Part shown: in pieces, positions 17,654 to 25,491 of the stretch
Numbering within the stretch: position 1 is the stretch's first letter
Layout: each line of letters starts with the position of its first letter
Assembly (NCBI RefSeq): GCF_000020525.1
Contig: NC_011026.1
Span: 838,501 to 902,500, forward strand
Source of the DNA: Chloroherpeton thalassium ATCC 35110
GTDB taxonomy: Bacteria > Bacteroidota > Chlorobiia > Chlorobiales > Chloroherpetonaceae
Length of the DNA stretch: 64,000 nucleotides
Direction: 5' to 3'
Notes under the pieces: generated by a model
Database searches by the model: none
Seen by the model: only the letters and a program-made list of their open reading frames with translations
Told to the model about the DNA's origin: nothing
Position numbers and translations under genes: made by a program

Positions 17654-18592
17654 CTATTTATCATAACTTAACAAATCGCGAACGGCGGCCTCAATCTCAG
17701 GAAAACGAAACGAAAACCCATTTTCTAAAAGCGCTTGCGGAATGACTTTTTGTCCTTCGCCCACCGCGTCGGCAGCTTCTCCGAGCATGGCTTGCAACAC
17801 AAATTTCGGAACGGGAAAAAGCGACGGACGCGAGAGCGCATGGCCAACAGCTTCAGCAAAAGCTTGCATCGTTATCGGCGTTGGCGCGACGGCATTCATG
17901 GCGCCACGAATGCGAGGATTTTTCATCGGATAGAGAAAAACCTCTGTTTCATCATCGATGTGAATCCACGAAACCCATTGCTTGCCTGTGCCCAGCGGGC
18001 CGCCAACAAAAAACCTAAATGGCATCAGCATTTTTCCCAATGCGCCTCCTTTTGTAGAAAGAACAATGCCCGTTCGAATCAGCGCTGTGCGCACGCCAAA
18101 CGATTCGGCTTTCAAGGCTTCCGCTTCCCAATCCACACAAACTTTTGCTAAAAAGTCCGAGCCCGCTGGCGACGACTCCGTTAGCGCCGGAACATCCATG
18201 CTTTGCGGCTGCGTGCCGTAGTATCCAATTGCCGATGAACTAATCAATACTTCTGGCTTTTTTTTCAGTTCGGCCATCGCCGCCACCAAATTGCGCGTGC
18301 CTTCCACGCGTGAGTCGTAGATCGCTTTTTTGTATTCTTCCGACCAGCGCTCGGCCACAGGCACGCCCGCAAGATGAATCACCACATCCGTGCCTTCCAG
18401 CGCGTTTTTCCATTCTCCGTTGCGAGATGCCGCATCCCATGCCACATACTGTTTTGCACCTAGCAATTTCGATTGGGCACTTTTTGGATTTCGGGAAAAA
18501 AGGACGAGCTCATGGCCTTCTTTTTTGAGTTGCTCAAAAATAGCCGGGCCAAGCAAACCGGTTGCACCTGTGATAACAATTTTTTTGCTCAT
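17654..18592 (-). CDS. TIGR01777-type NAD(P)-dependent epimerase-like protein
   Basis: Short-chain dehydrogenase-like sugar epimerase homologue of 312 residues. The N-terminus KKIVITGATGLLGPAI is the Rossmann GxxGxxG loop, VVIHLAGVP follows, and a SSSAIGYYGT segment carries the Ser/Tyr region. The C-terminal part ends with ENGFSFRFPEIEAAVRDLL, typical of the DUF1731 tail in the YfcH/SDR39U1 group. The substrate is unknown in bacteria. The gene is alone on the minus strand, divergent from mutL, which begins about 220 bp away. Confidence 0.9.
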   Translation of the reverse strand: MSKKIVITGATGLLGPAIFEQLKKEGHELVLFSRNPKSAQSKLLGAKQYVAWDAASRNGEWKNALEGTDVVIHLAGVPVAERWSEEYKKAIYDSRVEGTRNLVAAMAELKKKPEVLISSSAIGYYGTQPQSMDVPALTESSPAGSDFLAKVCVDWEAEALKAESFGVRTALIRTGIVLSTKGGALGKMLMPFRFFVGGPLGTGKQWVSWIHIDDETEVFLYPMKNPRIRGAMNAVAPTPITMQAFAEAVGHALSRPSLFPVPKFVLQAMLGEAADAVGEGQKVIPQALLENGFSFRFPEIEAAVRDLLSYDK

Positions 18593-18815
18593 TGGACACA
18601 GTTAGTTTTGGTTTTGAGAAGTTTAGGATTACTAACCACTAACAAGCTCGTTTCGTTTGTCGTGCTGTTCATCTTTCTAACGTTTTCCGCGCATGGCGGC
18701 CAAATCTTCGCGAAAATTCAGTATTTTTTGGAAATATGTGTGAGGGGAAAGAACGGTCAACTCAGTGGCCACCTTTATAGTTGCATATTGCAAACCAAAG
18801 AAAGACTTCGCTTGT

Positions 18816-20738
18816 ATGTCGCTCATTAAGAAATTGCCCGATATTGTCGCCAATAAAATTTCCGCTGGTGAAGTGGTGCAACGGCCCGCTTCGGCGGTCA
18901 AAGAACTGTTGGAAAATGCGATCGATGCAGGCGCCGACGAAATTACCCTTGCCATTAAAGCTGCTGGAAAAACGTTAATTCAGGTTATCGATAATGGCTG
19001 CGGACTTTCCGAAGAGGATGCCACCCTTTGCTTCGAGCGATTTGCAACCAGCAAAATTAGTGATGTGGGAGATCTTGAAAATCTTCATACGCTTGGCTTT
19101 CGTGGTGAAGCGCTCGCCAGCATTGCGTCGGTTTCTCAAGTTGAACTCAAAACCAAGCGCTACGACGATCGCACCGGCACTTTGGTAAAAATTTCCGGTG
19201 GCCGGTTTGAAGAAGTGAGCCGCACGGAAACACCAAACGGCACCGCCTTCAGCATTCGCAACCTTTTTTACAATGTGCCCGCTCGCCGAAAATTTCTAAA
19301 AACCAACGCCACCGAATACAAACATATTTTCGAAACAGTCCAAGCGCAAACGCTCGTTTATCCTGACATTAAATGGCGGTTTTATAGCGACGATGAGGAA
19401 ATTTTCTCGTTTTTAAACAACAATCTTTCCGAACGATTGGATTATTTCTTTGGGAAGGATTTTTCCCAAAACCTAATAGAATTTACCGAAGAAAACGACT
19501 TCATGAAGCTTCGCGGCTACTTGGGCAAGCCCGCCATGATGAAACGGACGAAAAACCAGCAATTTCTTTTTATCAATAATCGCGTCACGCAAAGCAAGTT
19601 GCTTTCCAGCGCCATCATGACGGCTTACGGAGAACTTTTAGGCGAGCGAGAATATCCGTTTTTCCTTATCTACATGGACATTGCGCCGCATTATATCGAT
19701 GTGAATGTCCATCCAACCAAGATGGAAGTGAAGTTCGACGATGAGCGAAATATTTATAACATGGTTCATTCCGTTGTGAAACATCGGATTAAAACCCTTG
19801 ATTTTTCGCCCAATGTTCAAGTTGAAGAAAAACCGGATTCGCCGCGGCCAACTGGCGAAAGCTTTAATTTTCCCGGCGTAGCAAAGCGCCTAAGCTACAA
19901 CGATCGAGATGCCGACATGCGTAGCTCAAACGCTTTGTTTCGCGATTATAAAACTTATTACAAAGCGCAAGACGAACGCGCCGAACCAGGATTTTTTGCC
20001 AATCCGAAAAGAGAAATGGATTGGCGCTCGTCGCTGCCCGCTCATACCGAAGCATCTTTAACGCCGCCCAAACAGGCTGAGCCTGAAGGCAATCCGACCT
20101 TTCACGATGGTAGTCGACAAATGGAAATATTTATCCAGTCGCGCGACGACGAGCCCGCCACAGCCGGCCAAGAGCGTTTCGTTTGGCAACTTCACAACAC
20201 CTATATTTTAACCCAAATCAAATCGGGGTTGCTCATCATCGACCAGCATGTGGCACACGAGCGCATTTTATACGAACGCGCCATTGCCGTCATGGAATCC
20301 AATGTGCCCAATTCGCAACAGCTTTTATTTCCACATTCAGCCAAGCTGAGCGCGTGGGAGTTCGATGTGTTGAAGGAAATTAAAACCGACTTGGTGCAAT
20401 TGGGCTTTTCACTTCGGATTTTAGACCAGCGAACGGTGCTTGTAGAAGGCATTCCGCCAGATGTGATGCCAGGAAGAGAGGAACGAATTTTGCACGAAAT
20501 GCTCGAGCAATACCAAGACTATCAGCAAAACCTGAAGCTTGAGCAACGCGACAATGTGGCCAAATCCTATGCGTGCCGCAGTTCCATTATGGCCGGCCAA
20601 AAACTCTCGCGCAATGAAATGACCAGCCTCATCGATCAGCTTTTCGCAACGTCTATGCCCTACGTATGCCCACATGGGCGGCCTATCATTATTAAATTAT
20701 CCATTGAAGAACTCGATAAAATGTTTGGGCGTTCTTAG
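18816..20738 (+). CDS. mutL: DNA mismatch repair protein MutL
   Basis: Mismatch repair ATPase and nicking endonuclease, 640 residues. The GHKL ATPase end shows ELLENAIDAGAD, IDNGCG, and TLGFRGEALASI; the transducer domain follows, then a variable linker (about 335-450). The C-terminal dimerisation domain carries the endonuclease metal motif DQHVAHERILYE, with ACRSSIMAGQKLS and CPHGRP. So this MutL should nick DNA itself, as in bacteria without MutH. The ATG at 18816 begins the conserved MSLIKKLPDIVANKISAGEV; the longer frame adds 17 unconserved residues. Confidence 0.96.
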   Translation: MSLIKKLPDIVANKISAGEVVQRPASAVKELLENAIDAGADEITLAIKAAGKTLIQVIDNGCGLSEEDATLCFERFATSKISDVGDLENLHTLGFRGEALASIASVSQVELKTKRYDDRTGTLVKISGGRFEEVSRTETPNGTAFSIRNLFYNVPARRKFLKTNATEYKHIFETVQAQTLVYPDIKWRFYSDDEEIFSFLNNNLSERLDYFFGKDFSQNLIEFTEENDFMKLRGYLGKPAMMKRTKNQQFLFINNRVTQSKLLSSAIMTAYGELLGEREYPFFLIYMDIAPHYIDVNVHPTKMEVKFDDERNIYNMVHSVVKHRIKTLDFSPNVQVEEKPDSPRPTGESFNFPGVAKRLSYNDRDADMRSSNALFRDYKTYYKAQDERAEPGFFANPKREMDWRSSLPAHTEASLTPPKQAEPEGNPTFHDGSRQMEIFIQSRDDEPATAGQERFVWQLHNTYILTQIKSGLLIIDQHVAHERILYERAIAVMESNVPNSQQLLFPHSAKLSAWEFDVLKEIKTDLVQLGFSLRILDQRTVLVEGIPPDVMPGREERILHEMLEQYQDYQQNLKLEQRDNVAKSYACRSSIMAGQKLSRNEMTSLIDQLFATSMPYVCPHGRPIIIKLSIEELDKMFGRS

Positions 20739-20802
20739 CAGGCAGGTGAAAAGTTTTTTATTTTCATTAATTTGATTTTATTGTAGAAGTTCTTCGTTTG
20801 TT

Positions 20803-20879
20803 GCCCTTGTAGCTCAGAAGGATAGAGCAGCAGTTTCCTAAACTGCGTGCCGGCAGTTCGAATCTGCCCAAGGGCACCA
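20803..20879 (+). tRNA. tRNA-Arg (anticodon CCT)
   Basis: Full cloverleaf: acceptor GCCCTTG/CAAGGGC, D-arm with AGCTC...GAGC, anticodon stem GCAGT/ACTGC around the loop TTCCTAA with anticodon CCT (reads AGG), T-arm with GTTCGAAT. The 3' CCA is encoded. It sits 42 bp upstream of the NtrC-type regulator gene; no integrase or direct repeat indicates use as an attachment site. Confidence 0.95.
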
Positions 20880-20920
20880 ACCAACTTGTAGACTCTTTTC
20901 GTGAGAAGACCAATACCAGC

Positions 20921-22414
20921 ATGAGCACCATATTAGTTGTTGATGACGAACCCGTTGTTACGGATTACATCAAAGAAGCGCTTTCTGAAGAAGGCTACGC
21001 AGTTGAAGTTGCCTATACAGGCAATGACGGCATCGTGCAAGCCAAAAAGGTTTCCCCTGATGTAATCATTTTGGATTTTATGCTTCCTGACCTCAACGGC
21101 ATTGAGGTGCTCAAAAAACTTCGCCAGCTTGATGAAAGCTTACAAGTGATTATGCTCACCGCCTATAATTCCGTTCCAACTGCCCTTGAGGCAGTTCGAA
21201 ACGGTGCAGCTGACTACATTCTCAAACCGTTCGACCTCGACGCGTTTAAAATCACCGTTGCTAAAATTTGTGAAAAAGCACATCTGACCAACCAGCTCCG
21301 CTTTTTGCGTGAAGACAACGCGAAAAAACTTGCGGGCAATGAGTTCCTACTTTGCCCTTCAGTGCAAATGGCAAAGGTGTATGATTTGGTGTTTCAGGTG
21401 GCGCAAACCAACGATACCACCGTGCTGATTTTGGGCGAAAGCGGCGCAGGAAAAGAACATATTGCTAAACTCATTCATCAAAATTCCTCGCGTGCGGCAA
21501 AGCCATTTGTTGAAATGAACTGCGCCGCCATTCCCGAAAATCTACTTGAATCGGAGCTATTCGGGCATGAACCGGGCGCATTTACAGACGCGCGCAGCAA
21601 AAAGCTTGGCTTATTCGAGTATGCCGATGGCGGCACCATTTTCCTTGATGAAATTGGCGACATGCCTTTGGCCACGCAAGCCAAAATTCTGAAAGTTTTG
21701 GAAACGAAAGAGTTTCGGCGAGTGGGTGGATTGAGAGATATTAAAAGCGATGTTCGTGTGGTAGCCGCTACAAACAAAGACTTGTCGTTTGAAATTGACA
21801 GAGGAAACTTCCGAGAAGATCTCTACTATCGCTTGCAAGTTGTCCCAATAGACATTCCGCCGCTCAGAGAACGCAAGGAGGACATTTTGCATCTTGCCAA
21901 TTTCTTTCTTGAAATGACCGGGCGATCGATGCGAAAGCGCTTAGAACTTTCCGGTGATGCCGCGTCTGCGCTGCTTTCTTATACCTGGAAAGGAAATGTT
22001 CGCGAGCTGAAAAATGTGATTGAACGCGCAGTGATTGTCACCCCAAACGGTTCGCGAATTCTGCCTGAACACTTGGCATTTAAACCGATGTCTGTGGCTG
22101 AACTCGCGAAAAAATCAGAAGAATTTTTGATTCCCAAGCCGGATTATGAAGCACGGCAAGCTGAGCAACAGCGGCAAGCTGAACAGCGTAGCAACGGCCT
22201 GTCCTTTTCTTTGTCAAAGTTTTATGATGGATTTTCGCTCAAAGCTCATCTTGAACAGATCGAGCGCCAGTATTTGCTCGACGCGCTTGAAAAAACAGGT
22301 GGAAACCAGCTTCAAGCGGCAAAGTTGCTCGGCATTGAACGCCACGTGCTGCGCTATCAAATGAAAAAATACGAAATAGACGATCCGCGCAATTCAAAAA
22401 ATTCTGACGATTAA
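20921..22414 (+). CDS. NtrC-family sigma-54-dependent response regulator
   Basis: Protein of 497 residues: receiver domain (1-120, phosphoacceptor Asp52, Lys in YILKPFD), AAA+ domain (about 145-380) with Walker A GESGAGKE near 172-179 and Walker B GGTIFLDEIGDM. A C-terminal Fis-type helix-turn-helix (GGNQLQAAKLLGIERHVLRYQM) completes it. The sigma-54 contact loop reads GAFTDA instead of the usual GAFTGA. The neighbouring kinase is not obvious: the kinase/receiver pair at 14.7-17.6 kb is a possible but unproven partner. It is transcribed just after tRNA-Arg. Confidence 0.94.
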   Translation: MSTILVVDDEPVVTDYIKEALSEEGYAVEVAYTGNDGIVQAKKVSPDVIILDFMLPDLNGIEVLKKLRQLDESLQVIMLTAYNSVPTALEAVRNGAADYILKPFDLDAFKITVAKICEKAHLTNQLRFLREDNAKKLAGNEFLLCPSVQMAKVYDLVFQVAQTNDTTVLILGESGAGKEHIAKLIHQNSSRAAKPFVEMNCAAIPENLLESELFGHEPGAFTDARSKKLGLFEYADGGTIFLDEIGDMPLATQAKILKVLETKEFRRVGGLRDIKSDVRVVAATNKDLSFEIDRGNFREDLYYRLQVVPIDIPPLRERKEDILHLANFFLEMTGRSMRKRLELSGDAASALLSYTWKGNVRELKNVIERAVIVTPNGSRILPEHLAFKPMSVAELAKKSEEFLIPKPDYEARQAEQQRQAEQRSNGLSFSLSKFYDGFSLKAHLEQIERQYLLDALEKTGGNQLQAAKLLGIERHVLRYQMKKYEIDDPRNSKNSDD

Positions 22415-22499
22415 TCCCTTTTGCCTAAAAATATCCCCCACTTTAACACATTTTACTTTTTCGGCATTAGCTGCATTTTAAATCCACAACCAACTAACC

Positions 22500-22859
22500 T
22501 TGCAAACGCAAAAAAAAGAACCGCCTAACCAAGAATTGGTATCTTTTTATGACCGAGTCTACGAGTTGGTGCGGCAGGTTCCGTTTGGCAAAGTGACCAC
22601 TTACGGCGCCATCGCAAAAGCCTTAGGCGCTGCGTCGTCCAGTCGGATTGTCGGCTATGCGCTCAAATGCGCACCAATGGAAAGCGTGCCTTGCCATCGC
22701 GTGGTGAATCGTTTCGGAGCGCTCACTGGAAAAATGCACTTTGGCGACCCAAACCTAATGCGCAAGCTTTTGGAACGGGAAGGCATTTCATTTTCCGAAG
22801 ACGGTTATGTAAAGTTAGATGAGCATTTCTTCGATGTCGCCAATTTATTCAAGCAATGA
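22500..22859 (+). CDS. MGMT-family DNA-binding domain protein (alkyltransferase-like)
   Basis: Protein of 119 residues equal to the DNA-binding and active-site domain of O6-alkylguanine-DNA alkyltransferases, without the usual N-terminal domain. The segment VPFGKVTTYGAIAKALG holds the recognition helix region and PCHRVV holds the acceptor Cys65. True ATL proteins have Trp at this position, so this one may still accept alkyl groups. No in-frame ATG exists after the upstream stop at 22479; translation probably begins at the TTG at 22500. Confidence 0.85.
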   Translation: MQTQKKEPPNQELVSFYDRVYELVRQVPFGKVTTYGAIAKALGAASSSRIVGYALKCAPMESVPCHRVVNRFGALTGKMHFGDPNLMRKLLEREGISFSEDGYVKLDEHFFDVANLFKQ

Positions 22860-22993
22860 ACAAGCGAATTTCCTGAGAAAGCATGGATTCCGGCGTGTTG
22901 GCCGGAATAGCATGCAAATCATCAAGGGATAGAAATATTAATTTTGGAGTAATTCCATCGTAGAAACGCCAAATTTGGGTTTTGAGGAATGCG

Positions 22994-23710
22994 CTAAATC
23001 GCATGATCTTTTGGCATGATGAGAATTTTGGGTATACGAACATGCGGTTTTTGAGAAAGAACTTGCCAAATGATTTCAGCAACATCGCCCGGCTGAAGTG
23101 GCGTTGGAATTTGCATCGCTTCTTTTGGATGAACGTCCCACTTGCGGTGAAGTTCGGTCATAACCAAACCAGGCTCGATGCTGGTCACTTTCACGTTCGT
23201 TCTGGCCAGCTCTATGCGCAACGCTTCTGAAAGCGCTTCTATGGCGTATTTTGTTCCTGCATATGCGCCCGCCGATTCTCGAACTTTCGTGCCCAACACA
23301 CTGGAAATATTAATCAAATGCCCAAAATCATTTTGTTTAAAATGCTTTAAAAAAGTGTAGGCCACGCGATACGCAGCTTCAACATTCACGCGAACCATTT
23401 TACAAATGACTTCGATATCGACCGATTCTACGGTACCAATTTCCATAATGGCCGCGTTATTCACCACAATATCGCAGCGCCGAAATTCGGCGAGCGCTGT
23501 ATCAAGCAGTTTTTTCGGAACATCTTGCTCAGTGATATCGCCAAGCACGTACGGAGCTTGAAGCGCAGCGGCAATATCTTTTAAGCGCGCTCGGTTGCGG
23601 CCATGCAAAACCGTTCGAATCCCGTTGGCATGAAACAGTTCTGCTGTTGCTTTTCCAATTCCACCTGTTGCCCCTGTAATGACCGCCACTTGTTCTTTTA
23701 ATTCCGTCAT
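22994..23710 (-). CDS. Short-chain dehydrogenase/reductase
   Basis: Classical SDR of 238 residues. It has the cofactor loop TGATGGIGKATAELF (TGxxxGxG), NNAA at about 88-91, catalytic Ser in INISSVLG, and the YxxxK pair in AYAGTKYAIEAL. An Arg after the second strand (HGRNRARL) favours NADP(H). The substrate is not predictable. It stands alone on the minus strand, with about 210 bp to the upstream pyrD operon. Confidence 0.9.
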   Translation of the reverse strand: MTELKEQVAVITGATGGIGKATAELFHANGIRTVLHGRNRARLKDIAAALQAPYVLGDITEQDVPKKLLDTALAEFRRCDIVVNNAAIMEIGTVESVDIEVICKMVRVNVEAAYRVAYTFLKHFKQNDFGHLINISSVLGTKVRESAGAYAGTKYAIEALSEALRIELARTNVKVTSIEPGLVMTELHRKWDVHPKEAMQIPTPLQPGDVAEIIWQVLSQKPHVRIPKILIMPKDHAI

Positions 23711-23921
23711 GACTTTGTTTGGATTGATTTTTCAAAACTGGCTTTCATAATACTGGCAATTTAAAAAAATGCCAAGTCAGGAAAAGGGGACTTGCTTTTG
23801 AGATGAGACTTTTTGGGTGAGATGATTTTCTAAAAACCGTCAGCCAATAGACAATGCTGAAGCGGCCAGGTGGCTCGATTCCCAAGAACTGGATTTAGCG
23901 ATCCAGCTCTTGGGAATTCAG

Positions 23922-24857
23922 TTAAAACGTGCAGATCAAGCTGCCAACATATTCATGGAATGGGACATCGGAAGTGTTTCTGAAGTATTCTTCTATCCTG
24001 CGGGCAATTTTGCTGCTAATATTCGGATAGACGAAATTCATGGTGCCGATTTGCACCGCGCTTGCTCCTACCACGAAAAATTCCATCGCGTCTTCGAAAT
24101 CAGCAATGCCGCCCATGCCAATGATGGGAATATTCACCGATTTTGAAGCTTCCCAAACCTTCGCAACCGCCACCGGCTTGATTGCAGGACCGGAAAGGCC
24201 ACCTGTCACATTTCTGAGGAGCGGCTTTTTTGTGCGGTAATCAACCGCCATGCCAACTAAAGTATTGATTAAAGAAATCGAATCGGCGCCGGCTTTTTCT
24301 GCTGCCATTGCAATTGAGCCGATTGAAGTCACGTTTGGCGTCAGCTTAATCATCAAATGCCTATCGGTAATTTCCCGAAGTGCGGAAGTGATTTCATGAG
24401 TTGCATGGGCATCCACGCCAAAGATAATGCACTCGCCTTTCACGTTAGGACAGGATAAATTGATCTCGTAGCCATCGATGCCTTCAACTTCATTGAGGGT
24501 TTTGATCACCTCGCAATAATCCTCAATTGAGCCGCCCACCACATTGACCACTACGCGTGCGTCGAGTGAGCGCAAAAAAGGCATTTTGTTTTGGATAAAT
24601 CGCTCAACGCCAATATTTGCAAGGCCAATCGCATTGAGCACACCTGCGTGGGTTTCCACAAGTCGTTGGGGCGCGTTTCCTTGTCTGGGTTCAAGGGAGA
24701 TGGCTTTTGTCACAATGCCACCAATCGCGCTTAAGTCGTTCAATTTGTAAAGTTCTTCGCCGTAAGAAACTGTTCCTGAAGCAAGCATCACCGGATTTTT
24801 CAAATCGAGACCTCGCCCAAGTGAAACGGCAACCGGATTTTCAACAATAACGTTCAT
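23922..24857 (-). CDS. pyrD: Dihydroorotate dehydrogenase, class 1B
   Basis: FMN TIM-barrel enzyme of 311 residues that oxidises dihydroorotate to orotate in pyrimidine synthesis. The catalytic base is Cys136 in NLSCPNVKGE, as in class 1 enzymes; LMIKLTPNVT, INTLVGMAVD and IIGMGGI provide FMN and substrate contacts. Class 1B enzymes use a PyrK partner; none is adjacent. The upstream HAS-barrel gene is not PyrK. I start at the ATG at 24857, which has AAAGG 6 nt upstream; a TTG five codons earlier is possible. It is the last gene of the apparent NurA - lipoprotein - HAS-barrel - pyrD operon. Confidence 0.93.
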   Translation of the reverse strand: MNVIVENPVAVSLGRGLDLKNPVMLASGTVSYGEELYKLNDLSAIGGIVTKAISLEPRQGNAPQRLVETHAGVLNAIGLANIGVERFIQNKMPFLRSLDARVVVNVVGGSIEDYCEVIKTLNEVEGIDGYEINLSCPNVKGECIIFGVDAHATHEITSALREITDRHLMIKLTPNVTSIGSIAMAAEKAGADSISLINTLVGMAVDYRTKKPLLRNVTGGLSGPAIKPVAVAKVWEASKSVNIPIIGMGGIADFEDAMEFFVVGASAVQIGTMNFVYPNISSKIARRIEEYFRNTSDVPFHEYVGSLICTF

Positions 24858-24893
24858 AGTGCCTTTAGTCAAAAAAACAGTCTTAATTCTTGC

Positions 24894-25490
24894 CTAATCG
24901 AAAATTCGCTCTAAAATTTGCTCAAGCCGCCTGTGATCATCATCTACAAGGTACGATAGTTCTTTTCCGATTGCAACAAGTTTTCTTTTTTCAATGATGG
25001 AAAAATACTTGCGCAAAAAACTAACCAGTAATTCGTCAGGCTGCACATCCTTGCTGTTCATAAAAATGCGTAAATAGGAAAAGCCTTTGTCAAAAAATGC
25101 TTTTTGCTCTTCACTCGTGGTGTGAAACACAAAGTCATGCAAGCCAGGCGGCTGCGGCGGCAGGCCTTGCCGTAGAAAATTATTTTGCTCGTAACCAACC
25201 ATCAACGCGTGAAATGACGTCTGAATCAATTCAAAAACCTGTGGCATTTCTCTTCGAAGCTCATCTTTTGTACGCCCATGCGGAAAAACCTTGCGGTGCG
25301 AGTCTGTTGGCGCGTGCTCGATGTAGTAAACAACGGCATAAGCAAACACCGATTCCGTTTCGACTTTTATCAAATCACCAAACTGAACGGGCAAAACTGC
25401 TTGCGCGCTGCTCGAATCGGGAATGACAGCAGAAAAAGAAACCGTGTTTGAACTGACCACTTCTCCAATATGCTGCGTTTTGCCTAACAA
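24894..25490 (-). CDS. HAS-barrel domain protein (HerA-associated type)
   Basis: Protein of 198 residues. Its N-terminal third (IGEVVSSNTVSFSAVIP, then VQFGDLIKVETESVFAYAVVYYIEHAPT) resembles the HAS-barrel domain found at the N-terminus of HerA ATPases and, as a free protein, in cyanobacteria. The rest is helical and contains FHALMVGYE. The start is a TTG one base after the preceding stop codon, supported by GAGGAGGAG about 8 nt upstream inside the end of the lipoprotein gene. Linkage to NurA supports a role with a HerA-NurA DNA translocase/nuclease. The ATPase itself is not in the window. Confidence 0.72.
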   Translation of the reverse strand: MLGKTQHIGEVVSSNTVSFSAVIPDSSSAQAVLPVQFGDLIKVETESVFAYAVVYYIEHAPTDSHRKVFPHGRTKDELRREMPQVFELIQTSFHALMVGYEQNNFLRQGLPPQPPGLHDFVFHTTSEEQKAFFDKGFSYLRIFMNSKDVQPDELLVSFLRKYFSIIEKRKLVAIGKELSYLVDDDHRRLEQILERIFD

Positions 25491-25491
25491 A

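Noticed and set aside
20803..20879. tRNA-Arg as an integration site
   Set aside because: No duplicated 3' tRNA end, integrase next to it, or change of composition was seen; neighbours are housekeeping genes.
24894..25490. PyrK, the electron-transfer subunit of class 1B PyrD
   Set aside because: Its position before pyrD suggested this, but there is no FAD/NAD-binding or [2Fe-2S] cysteine motif; the sequence fits a HAS-barrel protein.
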